Assembly (NCBI GenBank): GCA_030737875.1
Contig: CM060915.1
Span: 899,437,177-899,501,176, forward strand
Origin: Allium sativum
Taxonomy: Eukaryota > Streptophyta > Magnoliopsida > Asparagales > Amaryllidaceae
Length of the DNA stretch: 64,000 nt
Direction of reading: 5' to 3'
Shown here: positions 23,524 to 33,951 of the stretch, in pieces
Layout: each line of letters begins with the position of its first letter
How positions within the stretch are numbered: the stretch's first letter is position 1
Notes under the pieces: generated by a model
Databases searched by the model: none
The model's input: only the letters and a program-made list of their open reading frames with translations
What the model was told of the DNA's origin: nothing
Translations under genes and position numbers: made by a program

Positions 23524-25680
23524 ATGGTGCTTATGCATGAAGAGGAGAAGGGCGCCAATGCTAATAAGGCACCCGAGAAGAAAGGGGATCAAAAGAAACC
23601 GCAACAGCAACCACAGAACAAGAAAGGTGGTAAAGGCAACAATGCTAAGGGAAAGAAAAGATGCTTTAACTGTGGGACACCCGGCCATCTAAGCAAAGAT
23701 TGTAGGAAGAAAAAGAAGACTAGTTGTTTCCACTGTGGCGAAGCGGGACATCTGATTAAGGACAGCCCAAAGAAAGGGAAGAGGGCAGGGTCTACCTCGG
23801 GAGGACAGGTGCAGGCTCTTATGGCACCAGGGAAGGCAAGGGGACAAGTTCAGGCACTCATGGTCCCACCGCTGCAAGAACGAGGTAGAGCAATTTCCGT
23901 TGAAATTTTATTTTTTCTGTTCGATCATCCTGTCCGTACTTTGTTCGATTCTGGCGCATCACATTCGTTTATCTCTACATCATTAGTTGAAACACGGCAC
24001 CTAGATACTAGTTTAGTTACAGATCCCTTAGTAGTCTCAAATCCTATTGGTGGTTTGGCTCATCTTTCTATGATTTGTCGGGATTTGAGAGTGTTTATCT
24101 TGGGCGTTGAGTTTGAATGCAACGCCTTTGTTCCTGGCTTCATGGGCTACGGCTTGATTCTAGGTATGGATTGGCTAACTAGATACGGGGCCATCCTAGA
24201 TTATGAAAGAAGGGTAGTTAGATTGTTGACTCGTTGTGGAAATACCCTTGATATTTCTTGTGACCCTAGAGGTCCAGTAATGCTTAGCTACCTAGAATCC
24301 CTTGACGCATCTGATGATGATTTACATTCTGTTCGTATAGTCCGTGAATATGTTGATGTCTTCGATGAGGTGAGGGGTTTACCCCTAAAACGTGAGATAG
24401 ACTTTCGAATATATCTAGTAGATAATGCAAAGCCAGTTGCATTGCCAGTGCGCCACATGGCTCCAAGAGAGAGAAGAGAACTCAGTAAGCAAGTGAAGGA
24501 GTTGCTTGAGAAGGGGTTCATCAGACGTAGTATATCGGAGTGGGGTGCTCCAGTATTATTTTCCACGAAGGCGGATGGGTCCCTTAGACTTTGTGTGGAC
24601 TATAGAGAACTTAATAAACTTACTAAGAAGAATAGGCACCCACTGCCGAGGATTGACGATCTCTTCGATCAGTTAGTTGGCGCCTCAGTGTTTTCGCAGG
24701 TGGACTTAGCCACGGGTTTCCATCAGTTGAGAGTGGCTGAGGATAGCATAGACAAGACTGCCTTTAGGACTCCAGACGGTTTCTTCGAGTGGCTTATGAT
24801 GCCCTTCGGTTTGACAAACGCCCCCACATACTTTGTTGACTTGATGAGTAGGGTGTTTAGGGAGTACCTTAATAAATTCGTGGTAGTCTTTGTGGACGAC
24901 ATCTTGATCTTTTCTAAAAGCGAGGAAGAACATGCCCTACATCTTAGGGAAGTGTTGGAGACCCTTCGAGCGCATAGCCTTAAAGCTAAATTTTCTGGAT
25001 GTCACTTTTGGAGGAAGGAAGTGCGATTCTTAGGGCACGTGGTTTCCAAAGAAGGGATAGCTGTGGATCCCGCGAAGGTAGTGGCCATCCAAGATTGGAA
25101 GGTCCCTAAAAATGCTACCGAGGTGAGGAGTTTCTTAGGGTTGGCTGGCTACTATAGGAAGTTTATCAAAGACTTCGCAAGAATATCAGCTCCATTAGCA
25201 CGCTTCACGAAGAAGAACCTAGTTTTCACATGGGACGTAGATTATGATGATGCGTTCCAACGTTTAAAGAGAGCTTTGATCATAGCCCTAGAATTAGTGT
25301 TGCCAGATGGGAGTAAGCCATTTACCGTTTATACCGATGCTTGTGGGACAGGACTAGGCGCAGTCTTAATGCAAGAGGGAAGGGTAATAACCTATGGTGG
25401 AAGGCAGTTGAGAGTGCATGAGAGAAATTACCCTACACATGACCTAGAGTTGTCCGCTATTGTTTTCGCGCTTAAGTCTTGGTGCCATTATCTTCTTGGG
25501 AAAAAATTCGAATTGTTCACTGACCATAAATCGCTAAAATACTTGTTCTCTCAGAAGGACTTGAACTTAAGGCAGCAAAGGTGGATGGAATTCTTAGCGT
25601 CCTACGACTTTGAGATAGCATATACCCCTGGCAAGGGTAACGTAGTGGCAGATGCCTTAAGTAGGAAAAGGTGTCCTTGA
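23524..25680 (+). CDS. pol: element D nucleocapsid-protease-RT-RNase H, open frame, part of a broken polyprotein
   Basis: 718 codons without a stop. A Lys-rich segment leads to a complete CCHC knuckle ([14 protein letters not shown]) and a second one whose last Cys is Ser ([14 protein letters not shown]). Aspartic protease has [10 protein letters not shown] at 23941-23970 with its usual catalytic D-S-G, then [13 protein letters not shown] has the APRERREL start, [18 protein letters not shown] and the FVDD catalytic box (24889-24900). RNase H has [23 protein letters not shown] and VADALSR, so all four acidic positions are present. The stop at 25678-25680 is not native: one A is missing in the run at 25666-25669, and the linker to integrase continues in the next frame. 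Translation would need the lost upstream gag frame, so function today is unlikely although the catalytic residues survive. Confidence 0.93.
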   Translation: MVLMHEEEKGANANKAPEKKGDQKKPQQQPQNKKGGKGNNAKGKKRCFNCGTPGHLSKDCRKKKKTSCFHCGEAGHLIKDSPKKGKRAGSTSGGQVQALMAPGKARGQVQALMVPPLQERGRAISVEILFFLFDHPVRTLFDSGASHSFISTSLVETRHLDTSLVTDPLVVSNPIGGLAHLSMICRDLRVFILGVEFECNAFVPGFMGYGLILGMDWLTRYGAILDYERRVVRLLTRCGNTLDISCDPRGPVMLSYLESLDASDDDLHSVRIVREYVDVFDEVRGLPLKREIDFRIYLVDNAKPVALPVRHMAPRERRELSKQVKELLEKGFIRRSISEWGAPVLFSTKADGSLRLCVDYRELNKLTKKNRHPLPRIDDLFDQLVGASVFSQVDLATGFHQLRVAEDSIDKTAFRTPDGFFEWLMMPFGLTNAPTYFVDLMSRVFREYLNKFVVVFVDDILIFSKSEEEHALHLREVLETLRAHSLKAKFSGCHFWRKEVRFLGHVVSKEGIAVDPAKVVAIQDWKVPKNATEVRSFLGLAGYYRKFIKDFARISAPLARFTKKNLVFTWDVDYDDAFQRLKRALIIALELVLPDGSKPFTVYTDACGTGLGAVLMQEGRVITYGGRQLRVHERNYPTHDLELSAIVFALKSWCHYLLGKKFELFTDHKSLKYLFSQKDLNLRQQRWMEFLASYDFEIAYTPGKGNVVADALSRKRCP

Positions 25681-25933
25681 GTCCGTTGTTTGTTGAGCGG
25701 CGTAGCTTAGAGTTCATCTCTACGTTTGACTTTAGAGCTTCCATTGACTTTGTACCTAGTTTGCTAGCATCCTTAGAGGTCTGACCTACGCTTTTAAGAT
25801 GGATTGGTGAGGCACGGCGAGATGACCCACAGTTGGTTGAGTTAGTAGAGAAGCTCAAAAGAGGGGAGTCATCGAGCCATCTCATAGGTATACCCTAGAT
25901 GATAAGGGTTGGTTACGTAGGGACGTTAGACTT
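25681..25933 (+). pseudogene. pol: element D RNase H-integrase linker, broken
   Basis: After the lost A the frame reads [17 protein letters not shown] and on to DDPQLVELVEKLKRGE. It has a TGA at 25782-25784, where F has Arg, and a second frameshift near 25870-25885. It ends with HRYTLDDKGWLRRDVR, cut by solo LTR E at the GACTT target. Confidence 0.85.
25929..25933. repeat. target-site duplication of solo LTR E, left copy (GACTT)
   Basis: GACTT lies before the TG at 25934 and again at 28772-28776. Removing E plus one copy restores D's reading frame across the junction (DVR-LCVPRD). Confidence 0.97.
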
Positions 25934-26073
25934 TGTAACACCCCGAATTTTCTATTAACACTAAAGTTGCTAAAATATTAATAAGTGTGTAAGAGGGGGG
26001 ATGTATCTAATATGAATATAAAAACAATAATAAGTGTGTAAAAGGGGGGGATGTATCTAATGTGTACATTGTA

Positions 26074-26075
<2 letters not shown>

Positions 26076-26127
<52 letters not shown>
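26076..26127. repeat. (TA)n microsatellite in E
   Basis: 52 bases of uninterrupted alternating AT, about 120 bp upstream of the E TATA box. Confidence 0.97.
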
Positions 26128-26129
<2 letters not shown>

Positions 26130-26248
26130 CTGAGTGTTTGCTGAGTCACTTCTGACTCATTGCTAGTCAACAAGATAAACCCCATCTTGTCTGAACGGCT
26201 GCGGTTATTTCTAGGTTAAATCTAATGGCCTAAATGCATTCTAAAATC

Positions 26249-26256
26249 TATAAATA
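26249..26256 (+). promoter_or_regulatory. TATA box candidate of solo LTR E
   Basis: TATAAATA in a context matching the D TATA region (GGCCTAAA...CTCTATAAA). It could drive transcripts rightwards into the D integrase remnant. Confidence 0.55.
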
Positions 26257-27330
26257 AGTGGGTAGACCCTAAACCTAAATCACTTGTAAAATTAGAGAAG
26301 CTACCGTCATGCTGCTGCCATGGAGTTCAGCGTAGCCGTCACAAACTAAGAAGAGGAAGCCTAATCATCTACAACTAAATCTACACAAATCAAATCAAAA
26401 GATCTCTCTTTCTCTAATTCTTTTCTTTTGTTGGTGAGTATGATGATTCTCACAATACTATTACAAACTAATTTGACTCAGTTATGAATGGATCACAAGA
26501 AAGTGACGTGTTTTGTAATTGTAAATTCTATATATTGTGGATCTCTTATTATGTTATTATGTTGTCGTATGATGTAAATTATATATGCTATGTCATGCTA
26601 TGTTGTAAATTCTCTTATGCTATGTCGTGCTATGTTGAGAATCATGTCAAGCTATGTTATACTATCATACTATGCCATGTTATAAATCATGCTATATTAT
26701 GTTGTAAAATCATGATGTTGTTGGAACATGCTTAAAGTTATGTTTTTTTTTAAATGGATCTTGTTTATGGGAATTTGCCTATTAGGTTAGGTGTACCCAT
26801 AAACTTGAAACTATAAATAAATAAAACTTGATTATGGGAATTTGCCTATTGAGTTAGGTGTACCCATATAAAACCATGTTGTTAAAAAATTAGATGATGT
26901 TGATTCACACATGTTCATATGTAAGTTTATGAAAATTTATTGAGATTATATTAGGTGAATTTTGAACAAGTTGACACCTTTAGGTCCATGACATGTATAA
27001 TCTATGCAAGTTGGACATATGCAAGTTTCACCCCTTATTATGATTCATTTGGTCACATATACATGTTGTTATTATGATAATCTCTTTTATGCTATGAGTT
27101 AGGCTATTCGAGTCTAACATATATTTTGCGAATAAACGTTCAATTGTGGGGTAGGGGTAATATTAGGAATTAATAAATTGGGTGCAATTTTGTAAGATTT
27201 TGCATACCATGAATGGATGTCCATAATTGAGTCAATTATGGACATTGTTAAAAATTGGAAGTAATTAATAATTCAAGTAGGGAATTATTAAAATTGGGGG
27301 AAAGTGGATTATTATTAATAATCAATGCTT

Positions 27331-27547
27331 AGGACACGAGGTTGGACCCGTTTGTGATGTAAACCTGCCCGGACCCGCCCGGCGAATCCAGTAGTCACAA
27401 ATGTCGGCCCAATGTGAGAGGTCCTAGGCCCAAACTAAAGCATAACAGTTGTAAAGACACGAGGTTAGACTCTTTTATGGTGTAAGACTGCCCGGACCCG
27501 CCCGACAAATCCAGCTGCCATAAATGCCAGTCTAATGTGAGAGGTCT
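27331..27547 (+). repeat. two-copy hairpin module of solo LTR E
   Basis: The first copy has drifted (GTTGGACCCGTTTGTGATG...), but the arms and the CCCGGACCCGCCCGGC core remain. The second copy is close to those of D. Confidence 0.88.
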
Positions 27548-28771
27548 TTATGAGGTTATGGCCTTAATGAACTAAGAAATACTTAACCAGATAATCATGT
27601 AAGGTGGGACATGGGGGTTAAGTAGGTGCCTTGGGTGGCATGAGGAATCTGGTGGTTGCCTTTAGAGGCATTTGAAATACGATTAGACTTAACCAAACAC
27701 ACATGTAAATGAACATGACTAAGTGGGTTAAGTGGGATGGACTAATGGGGACAAGCTTAGGTGGAATGCTTGTGGTAAATAGTGGGGGCCCATTTCAACC
27801 AGTATCCCAAAACGTATCTTTGTGGGCTCGACCCAAGTCGAGGACGGGACACGCATACTGGGTTTGACTATAAGAGGCCAAAACAGGGAGTGGAGGCAAC
27901 GCAAGTCCAACGGGTTTCATATGCGTGTGTGGACCCGGGCTGGTAGGTAAGACGTTGTTGCATCGTGTAGGTATAAGCCGTGCATGTCCGTTGTATCAGG
28001 TTGCCACTTTAGGGGAGTTATACACCCCACTGTGGGGCCAGCACGGGTATCTACGAGTTAGGGAGCCGATCGAATAATGGGAAGTAGGGTACACCTAGTG
28101 GAGATAGGGGCAGGCGGCACCTATGTAGTCAGCTAGGGGTACGTAAAGCCATTGGGAAAGTTTCTAAGTGAAGCTAAGTGGGATGAATCTTTAGGGTGAC
28201 TGGTGTGGTGCAGTATAGTGTTTATCCTTTAGTATTTAGGAGCGCCTATAACGTTGCCTTTAGCGATTGTCTATGTCCTTAATCTGCTCTTTATAGACAT
28301 TTTCTTGTTTTCCAGCTTATGCCTTAGTCCAGTTATTTTGGTAATAGTATTGTAGAATTATCATATTCACCAGACTTTATGTCTGACCCCCTCTTTTCCA
28401 TCCTTTTTCTCCCTTCAGGTCCGCAGGTTGGGCCTAGTTCTAGTGGAGTCTAGTTGGATCGCTTATCTTCTGGAAAGCTTGGACCGCTGAAGTAAAGTCC
28501 AGCTTGTTATCCTTCTTTTTAATGGCTATTCATGTAATGGGATTATGTACTTGTTTTATCAAGATAGATATTGTTCTTGACATTGAATGCGGTGTTATGA
28601 TGTAATCAAACATGTTTTGACTTCTGCTACAATGAAATAAAGTTTTTGAATTTCCAAGTACTATTTTATATCTGTCTTGTTGTAATTTTACTGTTCTATA
28701 TTCACTTAAAACCTCCATGGAAGTTAATGCATTCCCTTTGTGAGTGACATTAATGGACGTGGGGTGTTACA

Positions 28772-30108
28772 GACTTTGTGTACCACGGGACGAGAATTTG
28801 AGGAAGGCCATTCTTGATGATGCACATCGTTTGAAGATGACCATCCATCCCGGCGGGGACAAGATGTACATGGACATGAGACGAGTTTACTTTTGGGTTG
28901 GCATGAAGAGAGATGTGACTGAATATGTTACTAGATGCTTGGTGTGCCAATAAGTAAAAGCAAAGCAAAAGAAGCCCGGTGGATTGCTTCACCCATTGGA
29001 TGTCCCACAATGGAAGTGGGAAAGTGTCTCGATGGACTTTCTTGATGGGTTACCGAGGTCGAAGAAGGGTAATACGGGGATTTGGGTCATGGTAGACAGA
29101 CTTACTAAGAGCGCCCGTTTCATTCCCGTGAAGAGTAAGAGGACTACTCCATGGTTAGCCTCCGTATACATTCGAGAGATAGTTCGTTTGCACGGTGTTC
29201 CTTCTAGCATAGTGAGCGACCGCGATCCTATCTTTACTAGCGAATTTTGGAAAATCTTGCAAGAGGCGGTAGGGACTCAGTTATGTTTAAGCACCGCATA
29301 TCATTCTCAGACGTACGGCCAGGCCGAGAGGGTGAATCGTATTCTAGAGGACTTGTTGAAGTTGTGTCTCTTAGACTTCGGAGGTACATGGGAGGAACAT
29401 CTTCCGTTGGTGGAGTTTTCATATAATAATAGCTTTATGTCTAGCATCGGCATGGCACTGTTCGAGGCTCTTTATGGATGACCGGGTCGTTCGCCTACAT
29501 GTTGGTGGGAATCTACGGATAAGATCTTGCTTGGGCCCGATATGATTAGAGAGACTTCGGAAAAGATCGATCTGATTCGAAGGAGGATGAAGACGGTGCA
29601 AGATAGGCAGAAATCTTATGCAGACAAGAGGAGGTCAGATCTTGAGTCTGATATTGGGGACATGGTCTTTGTCAAGGTGTCTCCATTACGGAATGTCGTT
29701 CGCTTTGGGTCCGTTGGGAAGTTAGCACCAAGGTTCGTGGGGTCGTTTCCTATTAAGGAGAGGATTGGACAGATGGCGTATAGAGTTGAGTTGCCCAAGA
29801 GACTTAGTGGTGTACACGACGTATTCCATGTATCACATTTGAGGAAGTGCCTGCACGAGACCGCAGAAGTGGTAGAGCCGAGCTTGCTTAGAGAGGTGGA
29901 GATAGAGCGTGATGCGACGATTCGACGAGCTCCTACGTGCATTCTTGGGTCGGGGATTAAGAAGTTGAGAAATCGTGAGGTCAGACTAGTCAAAGTGCAA
30001 TAGGGAGATGATGAAAGCAACGCTACTTAGGAGACAGAAGAGAAGATGCGTTCATTGTACCCTTTTCTTTTCGAGGGTATGTCTTTTAATTTCTCCTTTA
30101 TCGCTTAG
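28772..30108 (+). pseudogene. pol: element D integrase and chromodomain-like tail, broken by stops
   Basis: One frame from the end of E to 30108. It has the HHCC zinc region (H..LKMTIHPGGDKMY, then C..C), the integrase core with MDFLDGLP, VSDRDP and the Glu in YGQAERVN (where F has TDGQTERVN), the C-terminal SPLRNVVRFG and GKLAPRFVGSFP region, and a chromodomain-like end (NREVRLVKVQ, then ESNAT, EEKMRSLYPFLF). Stops are at 28951 (TAA), 29479 (TGA), 30001 (TAG) and 30028 (TAG). The last two replace the two conserved Trp of the chromodomain (TGG in F and C), each a single G-to-A change. There is no frameshift in this part. Confidence 0.92.
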
Positions 30109-30679
30109 CTTGTACTTATCTTATTTTTAATATGTCCTCTCGCTGGTATCTTTGACCTTTAGATAGGGTAATCCTATGGTTGAAACATGTGTTTGAGACA
30201 TGTTATGTATGATGGATGCATGTGGATGCAAGTGTTTGCTAGTGGTTGCTCGTGGATGCATATACACACACTTTAGGCACTAGATCGGCTCAGTCACTTC
30301 ATATTGCATATTGCATATAAATGTGTGTGCATATTTAAGTTAATGGATGTATAATGATTGTTCTTTCATATGGATGTTGCATTTTAGTGAATGGTTGTGC
30401 ACACATGTAGAAATAATATGTATCGATAGGATTCTTTTGCATACATAATGGACGCATGGCACTATCATGATTTGCATTAAGGAGGTCAACTGAATCGGTA
30501 GACCGCCTGATTTTGCATTAGATAAAGAACATATACACACACTTCTTGCATATGTTCATACTGCAATAGGAATTTTATAAGGACAATGGATGCCAGTGTC
30601 TGATGGTTGAGTAGATGGTTGTTTGGATATTAGGATATGCATTCTCCTTAACTTGGGTATTTCGGGGGCGAAATTCTTT
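30109..30679 (+). other. 3' untranslated region of element D
   Basis: Between pol and the polypurine tract, rich in ATGCAT and CACACA words. It is homologous to 38501-39079 of C on the opposite strand. It contains a stem-loop (30480-30487 with 30501-30508) between two TTTTGCATTA copies, and ends with GGGTATTTCGGGGGCGAAAT, the usual lead-in to the polypurine tract. Confidence 0.75.
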
Positions 30680-30692
30680 AAGGAGGGGAGAA
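30680..30692 (+). promoter_or_regulatory. polypurine tract of element D
   Basis: AAGGAGGGGAGAA directly before the TG of the right LTR, the plus-strand priming site. Confidence 0.92.
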
Positions 30693-33600
30693 TGTAACAC
30701 CCCGTAATTTTTAATATTAATGTTCACGAATTAAAGAATAACTAATCTCAGATGTGAGAATTAAGGGAAATGGGTTGCGCCATTGTGTTCATCTCGGAAT
30801 TCTGGTTGAGATAGAATACGAGTTTGCGTGAATTGGACTTCGTATGAAGAAGTTATGGCCATTGGAAGTCTCAGAAAATTCAAAACAGATTTCAAAAATT
30901 CAAAATTTTAGAGTCAGATGAGCTAGGCTGGAAAATTCCCGCCAGGGACAGGTCGACCATAGGGTCGACTTGGGGGTCGACCTTCCCTCACCAGGTCGAC
31001 CATAGGGTCGACCTTCCCCCCCCCCTCCCATGCAGAATTGATTGGTGACCTGTTTGTGACTGTGTGCTAACTCATTAGGGTTTCTGATCTGCTCTGATTG
31101 GCTGGGATTAATTCAGGGTTGATCGGACGGCCTAAACTAATCCTAAACTCTATAAAAAGACATGTAGACTCAAATCCTAAATCAAAATAAAATTAGATTC
31201 ATGGCCTCCATGCCGTCACCTTGCAACTCAGAATAGCAGCCTCCAATTAGAGAGGAAGAAAACACATCAAAATTCAATTCAACTCTAACAACGAACCTAC
31301 TTCAAGGGAAAAGCTAATACAACTTCAGAACTCAGAATTCAGAACTCAAGACCTTTTCTGAGTTGTTAGTTCGATTTCTTTAATAAAATAATTAGCAATT
31401 TAATTAGATTAAGTTATGATGTGGATTATATGGATATGATGTGAATTATTGACCGCATGTTATAATTATGTTATGTTATCATATATGTTGTAAATTCTAT
31501 GATGTTATGTTGTGATGTTATCATCTATGTTGTAAAGTTATGATGCTACAACCTATGTTGTAATTCTATGATTGGCTTATGTATAATCAAATCATCATGT
31601 TGTTCATATGCTAGTTTGGTTATGTTGATTCATATGATAAATCATATGTATGTATGCAAGTTTAGATTTTGATTTAGACATGAACCATATGCAAGTTGGG
31701 GAAAATTATATGTAACCTTACATGTTTCATGACATCTAGTTTATGAGAAAATTTGATCTAAAATTAGGCTATGACATGTGTGAGTTCTATGATAAATTCT
31801 ACATGCTAGTTTACATGTTTAGATGTAAGTTTACACCATTGTTATGTTGCATAAATCACATATGCAAGTTTATATAAATATATGAGTTTGGAATATGAAT
31901 CATGTTATGCAAGTTTGTGGTTATTGCCTATGCAAGTTTACACCTTTAGATGTAGATCAATGACATACATGATTTATGCAAGTTGTGACCATTACCTAAA
32001 CAAGTTTACGCCTTTAGATTTGGATCTATGACATATGTAGTTTTATGCAAGTTGTAACTTTGGCCTATGCAAGTTTTAGATGTAGGACATCATTCACACA
32101 TGCAATTTCACCCTTATGTTTAGATCTAATTTTATCTATATGTATGTTGTGATATTTTCTCTTTATTTTATGGGTTAGACTATTCGAGTCTAACGTATAT
32201 TTTACGTTAAACGAACGAACGTACAACGTGGGGGTAATGGGATAATATTAAAAGATTTAATATTGAGAACTGGCATAAATGCCTTAAATGGCATAGAATT
32301 AATTTGTGATGAAATTGGTATGATTTTGCATACCATAAATAGATGGACATAATTGAGTCAATTATGGCCATAGATAAATTTGGAATTGATTGATAATTTG
32401 AATAAGGAAAATAATTCAAATTGGGGAATAATTAATTATGTGTAATTAATCGTCTAAGACACGAGGTTAGGCTCTTTTGTGGTGTAAGACTGTACGGACC
32501 CGCCCGAAAAATCCAGCTGCCACAAATGCCAGTCTAACGTGGGAGGTCTTAGGCATAAATTAAATATGTAACAATTGTAAAGACACGAGGTTAGGCTCGT
32601 TTGTGGTGTATGACTGCCCGGACCCACCCGGCAAATCCAGCTGCCACAAATGCCAGTCTAATGTAAGAGGTCTTTATAAGGTTACGGTCTTAATGAATTA
32701 AGAAACGCTTAACCAGATAAACATGTAGTGGGACATGAGGGGGTTAAGTGGGTGCCTTGGGTGGCATGTGGGATTAAGTGGGTGCCTTGGGTGGCATTTG
32801 AAATACGATTAGAAACACTTAACCAAAATTGAAACATGTAAGTGAACATGAATAAGAAGAGGGTTAAGTGGGATGTACTAGAGGGGACCAAGCTTAGGTG
32901 GATAACTTGTGTCAAGTAATGGGGGCCCGTTTCAACCAGTAACCCATACGTATCTTTGTGGGCTCGACCCAAGTCGAGGACGGGACATGCATACTGGGCT
33001 TGACTGTAAGAGGCCAAACTGGGTTAGCGGTGGCAACGCAAGTCCAACAGGTTCATATACGTGTGTGGACCCAGGCTGGTAGGTAAGACGTTGTTGCATG
33101 GTGTAGGTATAAGCCATGCATTATTTGTGGTATTGGGTTGCCACTTTGGGTAGTGATACACCCCAATGTGGGGCCAGCACGGGTATCTACGAGTTAGGGA
33201 GCCAATCGCATGGGGGTAGTGTGTACACCTAGTGGAGATAGGGGCAGGCGGCACCTATTAAGGCAACTAAGGGTGCACGAAACTACCATTATCATTATTA
33301 AGTTCAGTAAGTGGGATCAACCTTAGGGTAACTAGTGGTGGTGCAGTATAGTAATTATCTCATAGTGGTTTAGGTGCGCCTTTAACATTATCTTAGTTCA
33401 ACCTTATTTCCTTGTTTACTCTGCCATACTCAATTGTTCATAGTCATTTCCTTATTTTCTAACTTATGCCTTAGCCTAGTTATTTTGGTAATTATATTGT
33501 TAAAGTTATCGCACTCACCAGACTTTATATCTGTCCCCCTTTGTTTCCTCCTCTTTTCTTCCTCCCCCCCCCCCCAAGGTGCTCAGGTTGGAACTAGCAC

Positions 33601-33946
33601 CAGTGGAGCTTGATTTTGGACAGCTGTATCTCTTGCTTTTAGAAGTTGCTTGGATCGCTGAAGTAAAGTTCAGCCTCTCTTATTTATGGCTATTTTGTAC
33701 TTGGGTTATGTCTTTCTATTTATGTACTTTGATTTAGTCAAGATGGATATTATGTACTCTGACTCTGGTTTTTGATGATGTAATCAAACTTATGTGTTTA
33801 CCGCTGCAATGAATAAAGTTTTAAATTTTTAAGTACTGTTTATATCTGTCTTGTTGTTAAGTTTCTGTTTTATACTAACTTAAAACGCACCATAAAAGTT
33901 AATGCATTCCCTTTGTGAGTGAAATTAATGGACGTAGGGTGTTACA
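30693..33946 (+). mobile_element. 3' LTR of element D
   Basis: 3254 bp and collinear with 19436-22678. It has one extra GTCGACC unit (30950-31015), a TATA box at 31151 and the hairpin module at 32456-32671. The last bases are GGACGTAGGGTGTTACA, one change from the left LTR. Confidence 0.95.
32456..32671 (+). repeat. two-copy hairpin module, D right LTR
   Basis: Counterpart of 21175-21385, with both copies complete. The first copy has CCCGAAAAATCC in place of CCCGGCAAATCC in the core. Confidence 0.9.
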
Positions 33947-33951
33947 GCGCC

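Larger units (their letters stand above)
25934..28771 (+). mobile_element. solo LTR E, inserted in the pol of D
   Basis: 2838 bp, TGTAACACCCCGAATTTTC... to ...GGACGTGGGGTGTTACA, flanked by GACTT. There is no primer site, polypurine tract or coding region, so the element was reduced to one LTR by recombination between its two LTRs. It shares both ends, the two-copy hairpin module (27331-27547) and the final about 450 bp with D, but its 5' third differs, so it is a related subfamily and not a D copy. Confidence 0.95.
19436..33946 (+). mobile_element. element D: Ty3/gypsy chromovirus, plus orientation, inside the RT of F
   Basis: About 11.7 kb after removing solo LTR E. LTRs are 19436-22678 and 30693-33946, the tRNA-iMet primer site is 22681-22692 and the polypurine tract 30680-30692. 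The order is gag, two zinc knuckles, protease, RT, RNase H, integrase and chromodomain-like tail. A 2.2 kb frame covering nucleocapsid to RNase H is still open. Gag and the integrase half carry frameshifts and stops, and E interrupts the start of integrase. The LTRs differ by about 5-6% over the first 190 bp, with longer runs of near identity elsewhere. It shares LTR ends and modules with C and E. Confidence 0.95.
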
